Shown here: positions 1-7,668 of the stretch, in pieces | How the letters are laid out: each line of letters opens with the position of its first letter | Position numbering within the stretch: the stretch's first letter is position 1 | Assembly: GCA_008636095.1 (NCBI GenBank) | Contig: VSJD01000337.1 | Location: forward strand, 1-10,000 | Reading direction: 5' to 3' | Origin: Kiritimatiellota bacterium | GTDB taxonomy: Bacteria > Verrucomicrobiota > Kiritimatiellia > JAAZAB01 | Length of the DNA: 10,000 bases | Notes under the pieces: generated by a model | Databases searched by the model: none | The model's input: the letters and a program-made list of their open reading frames with translations, nothing else | Told to the model about the DNA's origin: nothing | Position numbers and translations under genes: made by a program

Positions 1-2
1 CG

Positions 3-3000
3 GGCGCCGCGTGGATCGCGTGTTCGACGACGGGCGGAACGCTCGCCGCGCAAAGCGGGGTAGTGGTGACGCAGGCATACGGGAGCACGCTATTGTGGGC
101 GGGGGCGGGCAGTTCGTCCTGGGTAAAGGTGGCAACCACCCTTGGCGGAGGGGCAACGCAAGATTTGACCGTGACGGTGAACGTGCAGGATATTTCAAAC
201 GTGTTTACGGTGACGCCAACGTCTTTTTCCAACACGATCTGGATTGGGGATACGCCGACACAACAGACGTTTACCGTAAGTAACGGTAGCGACGCAAGTC
301 TTGTATATAGCGTGCAAACAACGGCCGCGTGGATCGCGTGCTCGACGACGGGCGGAACGCTCGACGCGCAGAGCACGCACACGGTGACGAATACTTACCC
401 GGCCACGTGGGATTGGACGGCGGGGCAGAGCAACGCGACGGCGATAGTCGCATCGGTGGACGGATACGGGGTGACGCAATTGGTGGCGGTGACGCTGACT
501 GTTCAGCCGGCGGCGTTGAATTATTATGTGGCGACAAATGGAGGCAATGTGTTTCCTTACACAAACTGGTTAGATGCGGCGAACAACCTGACCTCGGCCG
601 TATACAAGGCGAATTTCTACACTAACATCGGCTCGGTCGTCTGGATTTCCAACGGGGTGTATGATCTGCCTAACGAGGTGACGCTATCGAACGTTACGGT
701 CCGTAGCGTGAACGGGGCGGGGAGCGTGATGCTGAACGGCGGGGGCTTCCGTGGATTTAATCTTGTGCATACCGGCGCGACGCTGAACGGCCTCACCATC
801 ACGAATTGCATCGCGGGGAATGGCACAAATGGAGGCGCGGTGTTTGTTTCGACTGGTTTGGTCGTGAACTGCCGCCTGTTGAATAACGCGGCGACCAATG
901 GCGGCGGCGCGGCCGTGGGTGCCGGCGGCGTGGTGCGCGATTGCTTGATTTGGGGCAATGCGGCGACCAATGGCGGCGGCGTGTACTATGACATGGCCGG
1001 CGGGATCAGCAGTCCCAGCGGGATAGTGGAAAGCTGCTCGATCGCGAGCAATTATGCCGTTCAATACGGCGGCGGATTATACACGAGCACGAACATGACG
1101 GGCTTGTGCGTGAACGCCGTGGTGTATCAGAACTCAGCGGGAGGGGCATACTCAAACTGGGGAACGGCCGGCGATGCGGGCATGGTGTTCAGCAACTCTT
1201 GCATGGCACCGACCAACGGGGCCTATGGGCTTAATAACATCACTACCAATCCGCTCTTTGCCAATGTCACGACCGGCAATTGCCGGCTATCCCAGGGATC
1301 GCCCTGCATCGATACCGGTACTAATCAGGCCTGGATGACCAATGCCGTGGACTTGGATGGCAATCCCCGGATCGTCGGCCCCAGCGTTGATATGGGCGCA
1401 TATGAGACCCCGATGAGTTGGACAATCATCCCCAGCACATTAACCAACCAAGTCATGATCGGGCTTGCCCCGACTAACCATCACTTCGTCATCTCCAATC
1501 AGGGCGCAGATACATTGAATTTCACGGTGACTAACGCCGACTGGTTGTCAGATACCACAACCAACGGATTGCTGGAGCCCTACAGCAACAATACGGTTAC
1601 CGTGAAGTTCTCAAGCTCTATTACCAACTGGCCGGTGGGCACCAGCAACTCAACGTTGACGGTTGTTATCACGAACAGCCTCTCGACGATGTATCCGGCC
1701 CAGACGGGGACCGTGGCAGTAACCATGCACGTCATGGATCTGCAGGTGGCGCCGACCAATCTGGTGCTGACAAACGGCTTCATGTACAGCAATAGTTTGG
1801 CGATCTCCTCACAGACATTCAGTGTCTGGAACGCAGGCAGCGGGACATTTAATTACGTTGTCCAGCCACAGGGCGATACGACAAACTGGTTGAGTTTGAG
1901 CGCATCCAACGGCGTAGCGGGCTCGAACTCCATTACAGTGCAATATGCGACGAACATGTCGCCAGGGATTTACACGGAAACGATAAAGGTGGCCAGTTCG
2001 GAGGGTGGGGGAGCAACGGACTGGGTGAGCGTGGCGGCGACAGTCGTGGCGCGGCCGGTGCTTGGGTTGACTCCCTCCAGCTTGACCCAAACGATGGGCA
2101 GGGGGGCCTATCCGGTAACCAATCATTTTATGATCTGGAATGGGAGCACATCGCCGGTGGTGCCGATGGCTTACACACTGACGGTATCGAACGGATCACC
2201 GGAACTGATCCAGAGTCTCCTGGATTCCGGCGAGGGCGTGAGTTCGGGCCTGACAAATTCGGTGACGATCAATTATATGGATATCTCGGATGCGGCGGCG
2301 GGAATCTACACGGCCTTTGTGCATGTCGTGGCTTGGGATGCGGGGAACACCTACGCACCGACGGGGACGGTGCAATTGAGCACAACTGTGGTGGTGCGGG
2401 TGGAAGTGACAGCCCTGGTCGCGCCCTCAGGGGTAACGGCGAGTGACGGAACGTACACAAACCAGGTGGTGGTTAATTGGAATCCCGTGGCGAACGCGCC
2501 GAACTACAAAGTGTATCGGTCCTCGACGTTTGACTCGACAATGGCCGAGCTGATCGGGGGATCGGTTGGAACGAGTTTTAATGATCTGACGGGGATGGCT
2601 GGGGTGAAGTATTATTACTGGGTGAGTTCGGTCAACAGTGATGGGGGCGAGGGGGATAAGAGCACAGACCGGGAAACAGGTTATCGCGCGCTGGCAGCGC
2701 CGGGGGGCATCTTTGCGACGGATGGGGCCTACACAAACAAGGTGCGAGTGACCTGGCCGCTGGTGGATGGGGCAACCGGGTACCAGTTGTATCGCGGTGT
2801 TGCCGGAAGCGCACTGGCGCCGCTTTATTTTACGGCGGTCGGGGAATATAATGATATATCCGTGGTGGGAGGTGTGCATTATGAGTACAAAGTCGGGGCG
2901 ACCAACGGTTTGTTCGGGAGCGCGCTGAGCGTTGGAGAGACGGGCTATGCATTCGGGGCGCCGGAGGGACTGACCGCCAGCGATGGAACATACGTGGGGA

Positions 3001-4496
3001 AGGTGCGGGTAATGTGGGATGCAGTGGAATCGGCCTCGGAATACGAGGTCTGGCGTAGTGCGCGCGCTGTATTGCCGCTGACGGCGGGAGGGGTGGCGGT
3101 CAAGATGGCCACGGTGGTTTCACCCATGTATGATGATGCGAGCGTCTTAGCGGGGACGATGTATTATTATTGGGTGCGAGGTAATAGCCTGGCGGCAGGT
3201 TGGACTAACGGGTGTTGGTCGGAGATGGATCGCGGGTATGGGGCGGCGGCAGGGGTGGACCTTTGGGTTAATGACTTGGTGGTATTGCCGGTGCAGGTGG
3301 GGTTGGGAGGTTCGCCGGTGAAAGTATCGTTCCGGATGGGCAACGGAGGTGGAACGAATATGGCGGGTGCGAATGGGACCGTGGGCATTGAGTTTTTTGC
3401 GTCCACGAACCAGGTCCTTGGTGCCGGCGGTGAAATTTTAATCGGCAAGGTGGTGAATGAGGTAACACTGGGGGTTGGGCAGGACATGGTGATGAAAGTG
3501 GCCGGCAGTCAGTTAGTGGCGCCGACGACGGAGGGGGATTATAATATTTTTGTGCGAGTTTTGCCGGAATATCCGTCGTTGCTGGCGGATACAAACCCGG
3601 ATGATAACGTGGCTAAGCGCAATGGCAGTGTACGGGTACGTTCAAGCGGGGGGCTGAATTACCAGGTCTTCAACGATTATGATGGCGATGGGATGTCGGA
3701 TCTGGGGGTCTATCGGGGCATGGAATGGAGTATACGGTCTGTGGATGAGCACGTGCTGGTAACCGGGTTTAATGTTTTTGGCGGCGCAGGCCGGCCTGTA
3801 TTGGGTGATCTGGATGGCGACCGGCAATCGGATCCGATGGTGCATGACAGTGCAAGCGGGATATGGCAGGTCTTGCTTTCCGGAAGCGGCTATAAGTGGG
3901 TGAGTGGGGTTTTTGGTATTTCCGGGTATCGCGGGTTGGTGGCAGATTATGAAGGGGTGGGGCATGGGGATGCATCGGTATTCCATGAAGGTAATGGCCG
4001 TTGGTACGTATTAAAAACAGATGGCGGATTGGCAGAATGGAATTGGGGCGAGGCTGGATATGAACCGGTGATAGGGGATTATGACGGTGATGGGCACTGG
4101 GATATGGCGGTGTACCAGGAGTCAACGGGGTTATGGTACATTCGGACGCTGAACGAACAATTGCTGGTATCGGGAGGGCTGTTTGGAGGGCCAGGATATA
4201 GCCCCGTGCCCGGTGATTATGATGGCGATGGGCGCTGGGACGCGGCTATCTATGAGCGCGCGACCGGACAGTGGCAAATCTTCTCTGTACTGGATTGCCG
4301 GGCCCTGGGATTGGGCATTGGTTGGGGTGGTTTGGGGTTTGAGCCGGTCATGGGGGATTACGACGGGGATGGCAAATGGGACCTTGGTGTGTATCAGGAG
4401 ACGACGGGCCTGTGGTACATCCGGACATTGGAAGGAAGCATCTTGGCTTGGGCCAGTCACTGGGGCGGTAGCGGCTATCGGCCGATCGGAAATTGA
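3..4496 (+). CDS. Giant secreted mosaic repeat protein (BACON-like, beta-helix, FN3, CARDB-like, FG-GAP), 5'-truncated
   Basis: The frame is open to the left edge, so the start and any signal peptide lie outside; about 1,497 residues are visible. Modules in order: BACON-like beta-sandwich repeats (to about 510; motif AWIACSTTGGTL seen twice); a right-handed beta-helix rich in NGGG rungs ending in a choice-of-anchor Q type motif, DLDGNPRIVGPSVDMGAYE (about 516-1410); three more BACON-like repeats (about 1414-2415); three fibronectin type III domains with VTASDGTY and Y-x-V-(Y/W)-R signatures (about 2419-3245); a CARDB-like domain ending DTNPDDNVA (about 3255-3640); and six FG-GAP/VCBS-type repeats with DxDGDGxxD calcium-loop motifs starting at 3675, 3807, 3945, 4077, 4215 and 4356, a period of 44-47 residues. 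The third loop is degenerate (DYEGVGHGD). The protein stops on the last repeat with no visible sorting tail. A secreted or surface adhesion or glycan-binding role is inferred; no catalytic domain was recognised. Confidence 0.93.
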   Translation, partial: GAAWIACSTTGGTLAAQSGVVVTQAYGSTLLWAGAGSSSWVKVATTLGGGATQDLTVTVNVQDISNVFTVTPTSFSNTIWIGDTPTQQTFTVSNGSDASLVYSVQTTAAWIACSTTGGTLDAQSTHTVTNTYPATWDWTAGQSNATAIVASVDGYGVTQLVAVTLTVQPAALNYYVATNGGNVFPYTNWLDAANNLTSAVYKANFYTNIGSVVWISNGVYDLPNEVTLSNVTVRSVNGAGSVMLNGGGFRGFNLVHTGATLNGLTITNCIAGNGTNGGAVFVSTGLVVNCRLLNNAATNGGGAAVGAGGVVRDCLIWGNAATNGGGVYYDMAGGISSPSGIVESCSIASNYAVQYGGGLYTSTNMTGLCVNAVVYQNSAGGAYSNWGTAGDAGMVFSNSCMAPTNGAYGLNNITTNPLFANVTTGNCRLSQGSPCIDTGTNQAWMTNAVDLDGNPRIVGPSVDMGAYETPMSWTIIPSTLTNQVMIGLAPTNHHFVISNQGADTLNFTVTNADWLSDTTTNGLLEPYSNNTVTVKFSSSITNWPVGTSNSTLTVVITNSLSTMYPAQTGTVAVTMHVMDLQVAPTNLVLTNGFMYSNSLAISSQTFSVWNAGSGTFNYVVQPQGDTTNWLSLSASNGVAGSNSITVQYATNMSPGIYTETIKVASSEGGGATDWVSVAATVVARPVLGLTPSSLTQTMGRGAYPVTNHFMIWNGSTSPVVPMAYTLTVSNGSPELIQSLLDSGEGVSSGLTNSVTINYMDISDAAAGIYTAFVHVVAWDAGNTYAPTGTVQLSTTVVVRVEVTALVAPSGVTASDGTYTNQVVVNWNPVANAPNYKVYRSSTFDSTMAELIGGSVGTSFNDLTGMAGVKYYYWVSSVNSDGGEGDKSTDRETGYRALAAPGGIFATDGAYTNKVRVTWPLVDGATGYQLYRGVAGSALAPLYFTAVGEYNDISVVGGVHYEYKVGATNGLFGSALSVGETGYAFGAPEGLTASDGTYVGKVRVMWDAVESASEYEVWRSARAVLPLTAGGVAVKMATVVSPMYDDASVLAGTMYYYWVRGNSLAAGWTNGCWSEMDRGYGAAAGVDLWVNDLVVLPVQVGLGGSPVKVSFRMGNGGGTNMAGANGTVGIEFFASTNQVLGAGGEILIGKVVNEVTLGVGQDMVMKVAGSQLVAPTTEGDYNIFVRVLPEYPSLLADTNPDDNVAKRNGSVRVRSSGGLNYQVFNDYDGDGMSDLGVYRGMEWSIRSVDEHVLVTGFNVFGGAGRPVLGDLDGDRQSDPMVHDSASGIWQVLLSGSGYKWVSGVFGISGYRGLVADYEGVGHGDASVFHEGNGRWYVLKTDGGLAEWNWGEAGYEPVIGDYDGDGHWDMAVYQESTGLWYIRTLNEQLLVSGGLFGGPGYSPVPGDYDGDGRWDAAIYERATGQWQIFSVLDCRALGLGIGWGGLGFEPVMGDYDGDGKWDLGVYQETTGLWYIRTLEGSILAWASHWGGSGYRPIGN
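6..56 (+). repeat. BACON-like module DNA repeat, copy 1
   Basis: This stretch matches 324-374 at 48 of 51 bases by eye. The offset is 318 bp, exactly 106 codons, so it marks the same point in two successive BACON-like modules. Such high nucleotide identity suggests a recent duplication or gene conversion within the giant gene. Confidence 0.85.
324..374 (+). repeat. BACON-like module DNA repeat, copy 2
   Basis: This is the partner of 6-56, differing at three positions and encoding the same WIACSTTGGTL segment. The rest of the two modules is far less alike, so conservation is concentrated in this core. Confidence 0.85.
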
Positions 4497-4507
4497 TTGG
4501 AATAATA

Positions 4508-5227
4508 ATGGATAAACAAACGGTGCTCGGTATTATTGACAAGTTGCTTATCATCCAGGAACGAGATTGCCGTATCGCGCGGTGCCAGCGGGAATTGGAC
4601 GATATTCCGAACCTGAAACAGAACATCGCAAACAAACTGGATCAGCATAAGACGGCGCTGGAAAATGCCAAAACAACGATTAAAACGCGGTTGGTGGCCG
4701 TCAAGCAGAGAGAAGTTGAAATCGAATCCCTCCGTCAACAGATCGCCAAATTCCGCGAACAGCAGTTTCAAATCAAGTCCAACGAGGAGTTCAAGGTCTT
4801 AAATAGAGAAATTGCCGTTCTGCAGGAAAATATCCGGGGCTTGGAAGATCGTGAAATCGAGCTCATGGAAACAGTCGAACAGGCCCTGCAGGAAGAGAAC
4901 GGCCTGAAAGCTGAATTGGCCAAGGCGGAAGGCGCCGTGCACGGTGAATTTCAGCAGTTTGATGAGCGCTTAAAAAACCTGGAAGCCGAAGTGCAACAGC
5001 TCCAGCTGGATCGTCAAGGCCTGGTGGTCGGCATTCCCGAAGACTGGTTGAGCCGCTATAACCGCGTCATGGAAAATCGCAAGGATGTGGCCTTGGTTAG
5101 CGTAGAAAAAAATGCCTGCGGTGGATGCCACATGAAACTGCCGCCCCATGTCCTCCAGGACATCAAGCGGGCCGATGCCATCATTACCTGCTCGTTCTGT
5201 GGTCGCCTCTTGTATTGGCACGCGTAA
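4508..5227 (+). CDS. CT398-like coiled-coil protein with C-terminal C4 zinc ribbon
   Basis: The 239-residue product is almost entirely a charged, heptad-rich coiled coil (about residues 15-170) followed by a small zinc ribbon. The zinc ligands are visible as CGGC (Cys204, Cys207) and CSFC (Cys228, Cys231), followed by GRLLYW. The internal motif SNEEFKVLNREI (residues 91-102) is typical of the family once called DUF164, which includes chlamydial CT398/CdsZ. Members are cytoplasmic and thought to act as adaptors; chlamydial CdsZ is linked to type III secretion, but nothing here shows that role. I chose ATG 4508 because a weak GGAA Shine-Dalgarno lies 5 bases upstream; an in-frame TTG at 4493 would overlap the preceding stop and adds only five residues. 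The gene lies 11 bases after the giant gene, so read-through transcription is possible. Its 3' end appears to contain the rnpB promoter. Confidence 0.9.
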   Translation: MDKQTVLGIIDKLLIIQERDCRIARCQRELDDIPNLKQNIANKLDQHKTALENAKTTIKTRLVAVKQREVEIESLRQQIAKFREQQFQIKSNEEFKVLNREIAVLQENIRGLEDREIELMETVEQALQEENGLKAELAKAEGAVHGEFQQFDERLKNLEAEVQQLQLDRQGLVVGIPEDWLSRYNRVMENRKDVALVSVEKNACGGCHMKLPPHVLQDIKRADAIITCSFCGRLLYWHA

Positions 5228-5243
5228 TCGTGTACCGTATTCC
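5215..5243 (+). promoter_or_regulatory. Candidate sigma-70 promoter for rnpB
   Basis: TTGGCA (5215-5220) is separated by exactly 17 bases from TATTCC (5238-5243). This places a predicted start near 5250, three bases before the first paired base of RNase P helix P1. The -35 box lies in the last codons of the zinc-ribbon gene. The -10 box is a modest match, and the call rests mainly on spacing and position. Confidence 0.45.
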
Positions 5244-5249
5244 CGGATC

Positions 5250-5765
5250 TTGGGTGGTCAGGCGGATGGTCGCTCTGTGCCGCCGTCCCCGATGCGTCCC
5301 GACTCTTCAAAAGGTCGGGACAATCGGACCGGCGTGTGCGGGGAGGAAAGTCCGGACTCCGCAGGGTAGGGTGTCCTGGTGTAATGCCGGGAGGTCTTTC
5401 GATTAATCGAAAGAAACGGATAGTGCCACAGAAACAAACCGCCCCGAGCAACGTTAGCGTGTCGAGGGGTAAGGGTGAAACGGCGGTGTAAGAGACCACC
5501 GCTCCGGACCGCAAGGGCCGGAGGCAAGGCAAACCCCACCTGGAGCAAGATCAAATATGATACTGGCAAGGCGACCCGCCTTTATCTCGATACCCCTCGA
5601 AAGGGATCGGGATCAGTATCGGGTTGATCGCAATAAGTCCTGGCCGCCGCCGGCCAGGCAAGATAAATGACCATCGTGCCGGTTTGGCTCGTTCCCTCCG
5701 TTGCCAAGGCTATGGCGGGCAGGCCTGCCGACACACAAAATCCGGCTTATAGCCTGGCCGCCTGA
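5250..5765 (+). ncRNA. rnpB: RNase P RNA (bacterial, type A-like), M1 RNA
   Basis: This is the catalytic RNA that trims the 5' leader from pre-tRNAs. Conserved blocks appear in order: GAGGAAAGTCCGG (5343-5355), AGTGCCACAGAAA (5422-5434), GTAAGGGTGAAACGG (5469-5483), the AAACCCCACCTGGAGCAAGA region (5530-5550) and AGATAAATGACCATC (5661-5675). Helices can be drawn: P1 pairs 5253-5263 with 5752-5762 (11 bp, two G-U); P2 pairs 5265-5271 with 5669-5675; the P3 hairpin pairs 5296-5303 with 5314-5321; a GCAA-capped helix sits at 5502-5523; P15 pairs GATACT with AGTATC. The CCGGCTTAT before P1 matches the E. coli 3' end. At about 515 nt it is well above the roughly 380 nt of E. coli M1, partly because of an insertion between P2 and P1. 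The exact ends are inferred from P1. No terminator follows before the next gene. Confidence 0.97.
5677..5730 (+). repeat. Palindromic insertion inside rnpB, between P2 and P1
   Basis: In E. coli only about 20 bases separate the 3' strand of P2 from the 3' strand of P1; here it is 76. The extra material is flanked by TGCCG at 5677-5681 and 5726-5730. It contains GCCA...TGGC arms (5703-5716) and a perfect 12-bp palindrome, GGCAGGCCTGCC (5718-5729). It resembles a small dispersed palindromic element, perhaps with a 5-bp target duplication, but a family-specific helix is also possible. Confidence 0.5.
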
Positions 5766-5777
5766 GATCCATTCTGT

Positions 5778-6701
5778 ATGGGCCACATGGACATTACAGC
5801 CATAAATGCGTTGTTCCAGCGCCTGAGTCCGGTGTTAGTCGCCACGGCCTTGGCCGTAGGCGCTTTGTTTGTCTACCAGAATCTTCAGCTTCCATCCCGA
5901 TACGCTTCGCGATCGGGATCGAAGAATCAGGCACAGACCATTGCGTTGCCTGCCTGGCCGCAGATTGATGCGCAGGCACTCCGTTTTGACGGCTACACGT
6001 TTAAAAAACAGGCTGGTGAACAGGCCGCCGCCAATTTAGGCCCGCTGGCGCGACGGTTCCGCTTGGCAGGCACATTTTTTGCCGCCAGCGGTTATCAACA
6101 GTCCCGTAAGGCCATCATCGACGATATTCAGAAAAAGACCCAGTGCCTGGTAGCCGAAGGCGATAATCTGGATCAGAATATCCTGGTAGTTACCATATTC
6201 AGGGATCGTGTTGTTTTGCGGGACGGCAACAACGATGAGCAGTTATGGCTCAGCTTTGCCGGGGGTTATAAATCAGCCACATCCGCAAACCGCCCGGAAG
6301 CCGATGTTACCCAAGGCCAGGCGGACGCGACCCTCGTTCGATTCGGCAAAAGGACGGGGGAGCGTCGTTGGGTGCTTGAACGCGGCGCAGTGCTCCGGTA
6401 CTACCAGGAACTGCTCAATAATCCCGACCGGTTGGCCAAGGTTTTTGAATCGCTCAAGCCGGTTTATCAGACCGGCAAGATTGCCGGGTATACGCTGGAT
6501 GTTGAAGGCGAGGGGGAAGTCTTTCGCGCGTTTGGGCTTAAACAGGGCGATGTTATCCGGCAGGTTAATTCCATGCCCATGATCAGTCAGTCGCGGGCGG
6601 AATACTTTATCAACGAATTCGTCAAGAATCGGGTCAATGGCTTTGTCATTGATATAGAGCGTGAAGCAAAGCCCGAAAAAATGATTTATTTAGTTCGATA
6701 A
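5778..6701 (+). CDS. gspC: Type II secretion system GspC-like protein with PDZ domain
   Basis: The 307-residue product has GspC topology: a short cytoplasmic N-terminus, one membrane segment (about residues 17-35, VLVATALAVGALFVYQ), a low-complexity linker, a homology-region beta domain (about 93-160, starting RLAGTFF and including VLRDG...EQLWLSF), a spacer, and a C-terminal PDZ-like domain (about 234-295, with GEGEVFRAFGLKQGDVI and VNSMPM). In the family, GspC is anchored in the inner membrane and its homology region contacts the GspD secretin periodically, linking inner and outer complexes. No other gsp gene is adjacent. ATG 5778 was chosen; ATG 5787 is equally possible, and neither has a clear Shine-Dalgarno. 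The start is about 15 bases beyond the rnpB P1 helix, so co-transcription with rnpB is plausible. A 36-base palindrome is embedded in the linker. Another PDZ-anchored periplasmic protein is the main alternative. Confidence 0.72.
   Translation: MGHMDITAINALFQRLSPVLVATALAVGALFVYQNLQLPSRYASRSGSKNQAQTIALPAWPQIDAQALRFDGYTFKKQAGEQAAANLGPLARRFRLAGTFFAASGYQQSRKAIIDDIQKKTQCLVAEGDNLDQNILVVTIFRDRVVLRDGNNDEQLWLSFAGGYKSATSANRPEADVTQGQADATLVRFGKRTGERRWVLERGAVLRYYQELLNNPDRLAKVFESLKPVYQTGKIAGYTLDVEGEGEVFRAFGLKQGDVIRQVNSMPMISQSRAEYFINEFVKNRVNGFVIDIEREAKPEKMIYLVR
5889..5924 (+). repeat. In-frame palindromic element inside the GspC-like gene
   Basis: The arms read CTTC-c-ATCCCGAT on the left and ATCGGGAT-c-GAAG on the right, with a CGC-TTC-GCG tip between them. 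It is a nearly perfect inverted repeat with a single C/C mismatch. It encodes residues 38-49 (LPSRYASRSGSK), directly after the membrane segment, where a flexible linker tolerates extra residues. A dispersed REP-like element that settled in frame is inferred. Confidence 0.6.
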
Positions 6702-6906
6702 GATATTCCCTTGTATTCCTCAATTTGCCGCTTGTGGCCGGGGACACTTCAAAAGACAGAAAACAACCATAGCTTGTGCCGGGCCACACACATTAGTAGA
6801 CATAAGATATATTATGCGACGTGACTTGTCCGTCGCTTTCGCCTTGCAGGAGCACTGGCACGAACTATTGACTATGCTGGGTTGGGCGGCTGGATCTGCA
6901 ACTGCA
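6702..6906. other. Intergenic region between convergent genes
   Basis: This stretch separates the 3' ends of the GspC-like gene and the barrel gene. I see no convincing gene or tRNA in it. The only structured feature noted is the hairpin at 6816-6836. The central part around 6795-6815 is A/T-rich. Confidence 0.6.
6816..6836. terminator. Hairpin, weak candidate bidirectional terminator
   Basis: GCGACG (6816-6821) pairs with CGTCGC (6831-6836), with GAC/GTC able to extend the stem inward. On the plus strand it is followed only by TTTC, and on the minus strand by an A/T-rich run without a U tract. Its position between two convergent genes fits a terminator, but the tail is poor. Confidence 0.3.
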
Positions 6907-7662
6907 TCAGAAATTGTACACCACACTGGCACTCAATGTAGGCTCATCAAAGAAATATTGGATCTGGCCACCGATGGATAGGTTATGCGAGGCAAATATA
7001 TCCGTGCCAGCCGCGATGCCGACATTGTGTACTTCGCTGAAATCGTCGCTTTGCGTCGCTGTTTCCCGCTTGCCATTCACCTTGGAAAAAGCCGGGCCAA
7101 CATATAATAAAAGACTGTATGGATATGAATCAATATCATCCATTCGCGATACAAAAACTTCGTAATTGAGCGTCACGGAAGCATATATATCCTGCCATTT
7201 TAACTGGGTAGTATCGGTGTTGCCTGACTGGTATTGCGAATATTCCCCCATTGCGCGAATACTGCATCGCCCCTCCAGCCACGACGGGTCGTAAATGTCA
7301 AAGTGCCAGATTTTCAGATTAAAACCCGCCGACCACTTGACTTTGGCACTGCCAAGCGTGTCATATTCGGTGGATTTTGCCTGACAACCGCCCAATGTGC
7401 CAAAAAGTGTCAACCACTGCAAAAAATCATATCCCACATACCCGTAATAATTATAGGCTTCCAGTTTGGTTTTCCCGCCATTGTCGTATTGCACATCGCG
7501 TTTCAGCGCCTCGAATACACCGCCAATGCTGAGGTTGCCGAGGCTTTGCTGGGTGAACAGCGTATCGCGGGAATCTGAGGCGGACAGTGTGGCCGCCATG
7601 ATTGGCAGGCCGCCAAGCATCCAGGCAGTGATAATCGCAACAGATATTGATTTTGTCACCAT
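6907..7662 (-). CDS. Putative outer-membrane beta-barrel protein
   Basis: The 251-residue product begins with a clear signal peptide: a Lys-containing start (MVTKS), a hydrophobic core (ISVAIITAWMLGGLP) and a probable signal peptidase I site after IMAA (about residue 24). The mature part alternates polar and hydrophobic or aromatic residues in beta-strand style, for example YNYYGYVGYDFLQWLTLFGTLGG, SYPYSLLLYVGPAF and LSIGGQIQYFF. It ends in ...SASVVYNF, the terminal phenylalanine typical of BAM-inserted barrels. ATG 7662 was chosen because GGGAG lies 6 bases upstream; a longer frame from GTG 7704 would start inside the leader repeat and bury the signal peptide. It follows the esterase gene on the same strand, but a 162-base gap with its own copy of the 64-bp leader element suggests separate transcription. 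I do not recognise a specific family or cargo. Confidence 0.82.
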   Translation of the reverse strand: MVTKSISVAIITAWMLGGLPIMAATLSASDSRDTLFTQQSLGNLSIGGVFEALKRDVQYDNGGKTKLEAYNYYGYVGYDFLQWLTLFGTLGGCQAKSTEYDTLGSAKVKWSAGFNLKIWHFDIYDPSWLEGRCSIRAMGEYSQYQSGNTDTTQLKWQDIYASVTLNYEVFVSRMDDIDSYPYSLLLYVGPAFSKVNGKRETATQSDDFSEVHNVGIAAGTDIFASHNLSIGGQIQYFFDEPTLSASVVYNF

Positions 7663-7668
7663 AGAAAA

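Noticed and set aside
63..65. GTG 63 as the start of the giant gene
   Set aside because: The same frame is open upstream to the window edge and encodes the recognisable AWIACSTTGGTL repeat core before position 63, so the gene enters from the left.
2427..4125. Long minus-strand open frames opposite the giant gene (for example 2427-2879, 3642-3986, 3769-4125)
   Set aside because: They are Pro/His/Arg-rich shadows produced by the G-rich coding strand. No domain or start signal is visible, and the plus-strand frame has clear domains throughout.
3675..4382. CRISPR-like periodic repeats
   Set aside because: The periodicity of 132-141 bp is at the protein level (FG-GAP loops) and the DNA repeats are divergent, unlike CRISPR repeats.
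4493..4507. TTG 4493 as the start of the zinc-ribbon gene
   Set aside because: It overlaps the preceding stop codon and lacks a ribosome binding site, while ATG 4508 fits the family N-terminus.
5258..5569. Open frames on both strands across rnpB
   Set aside because: The conserved RNase P RNA blocks and helices explain this DNA; the frames are incidental.
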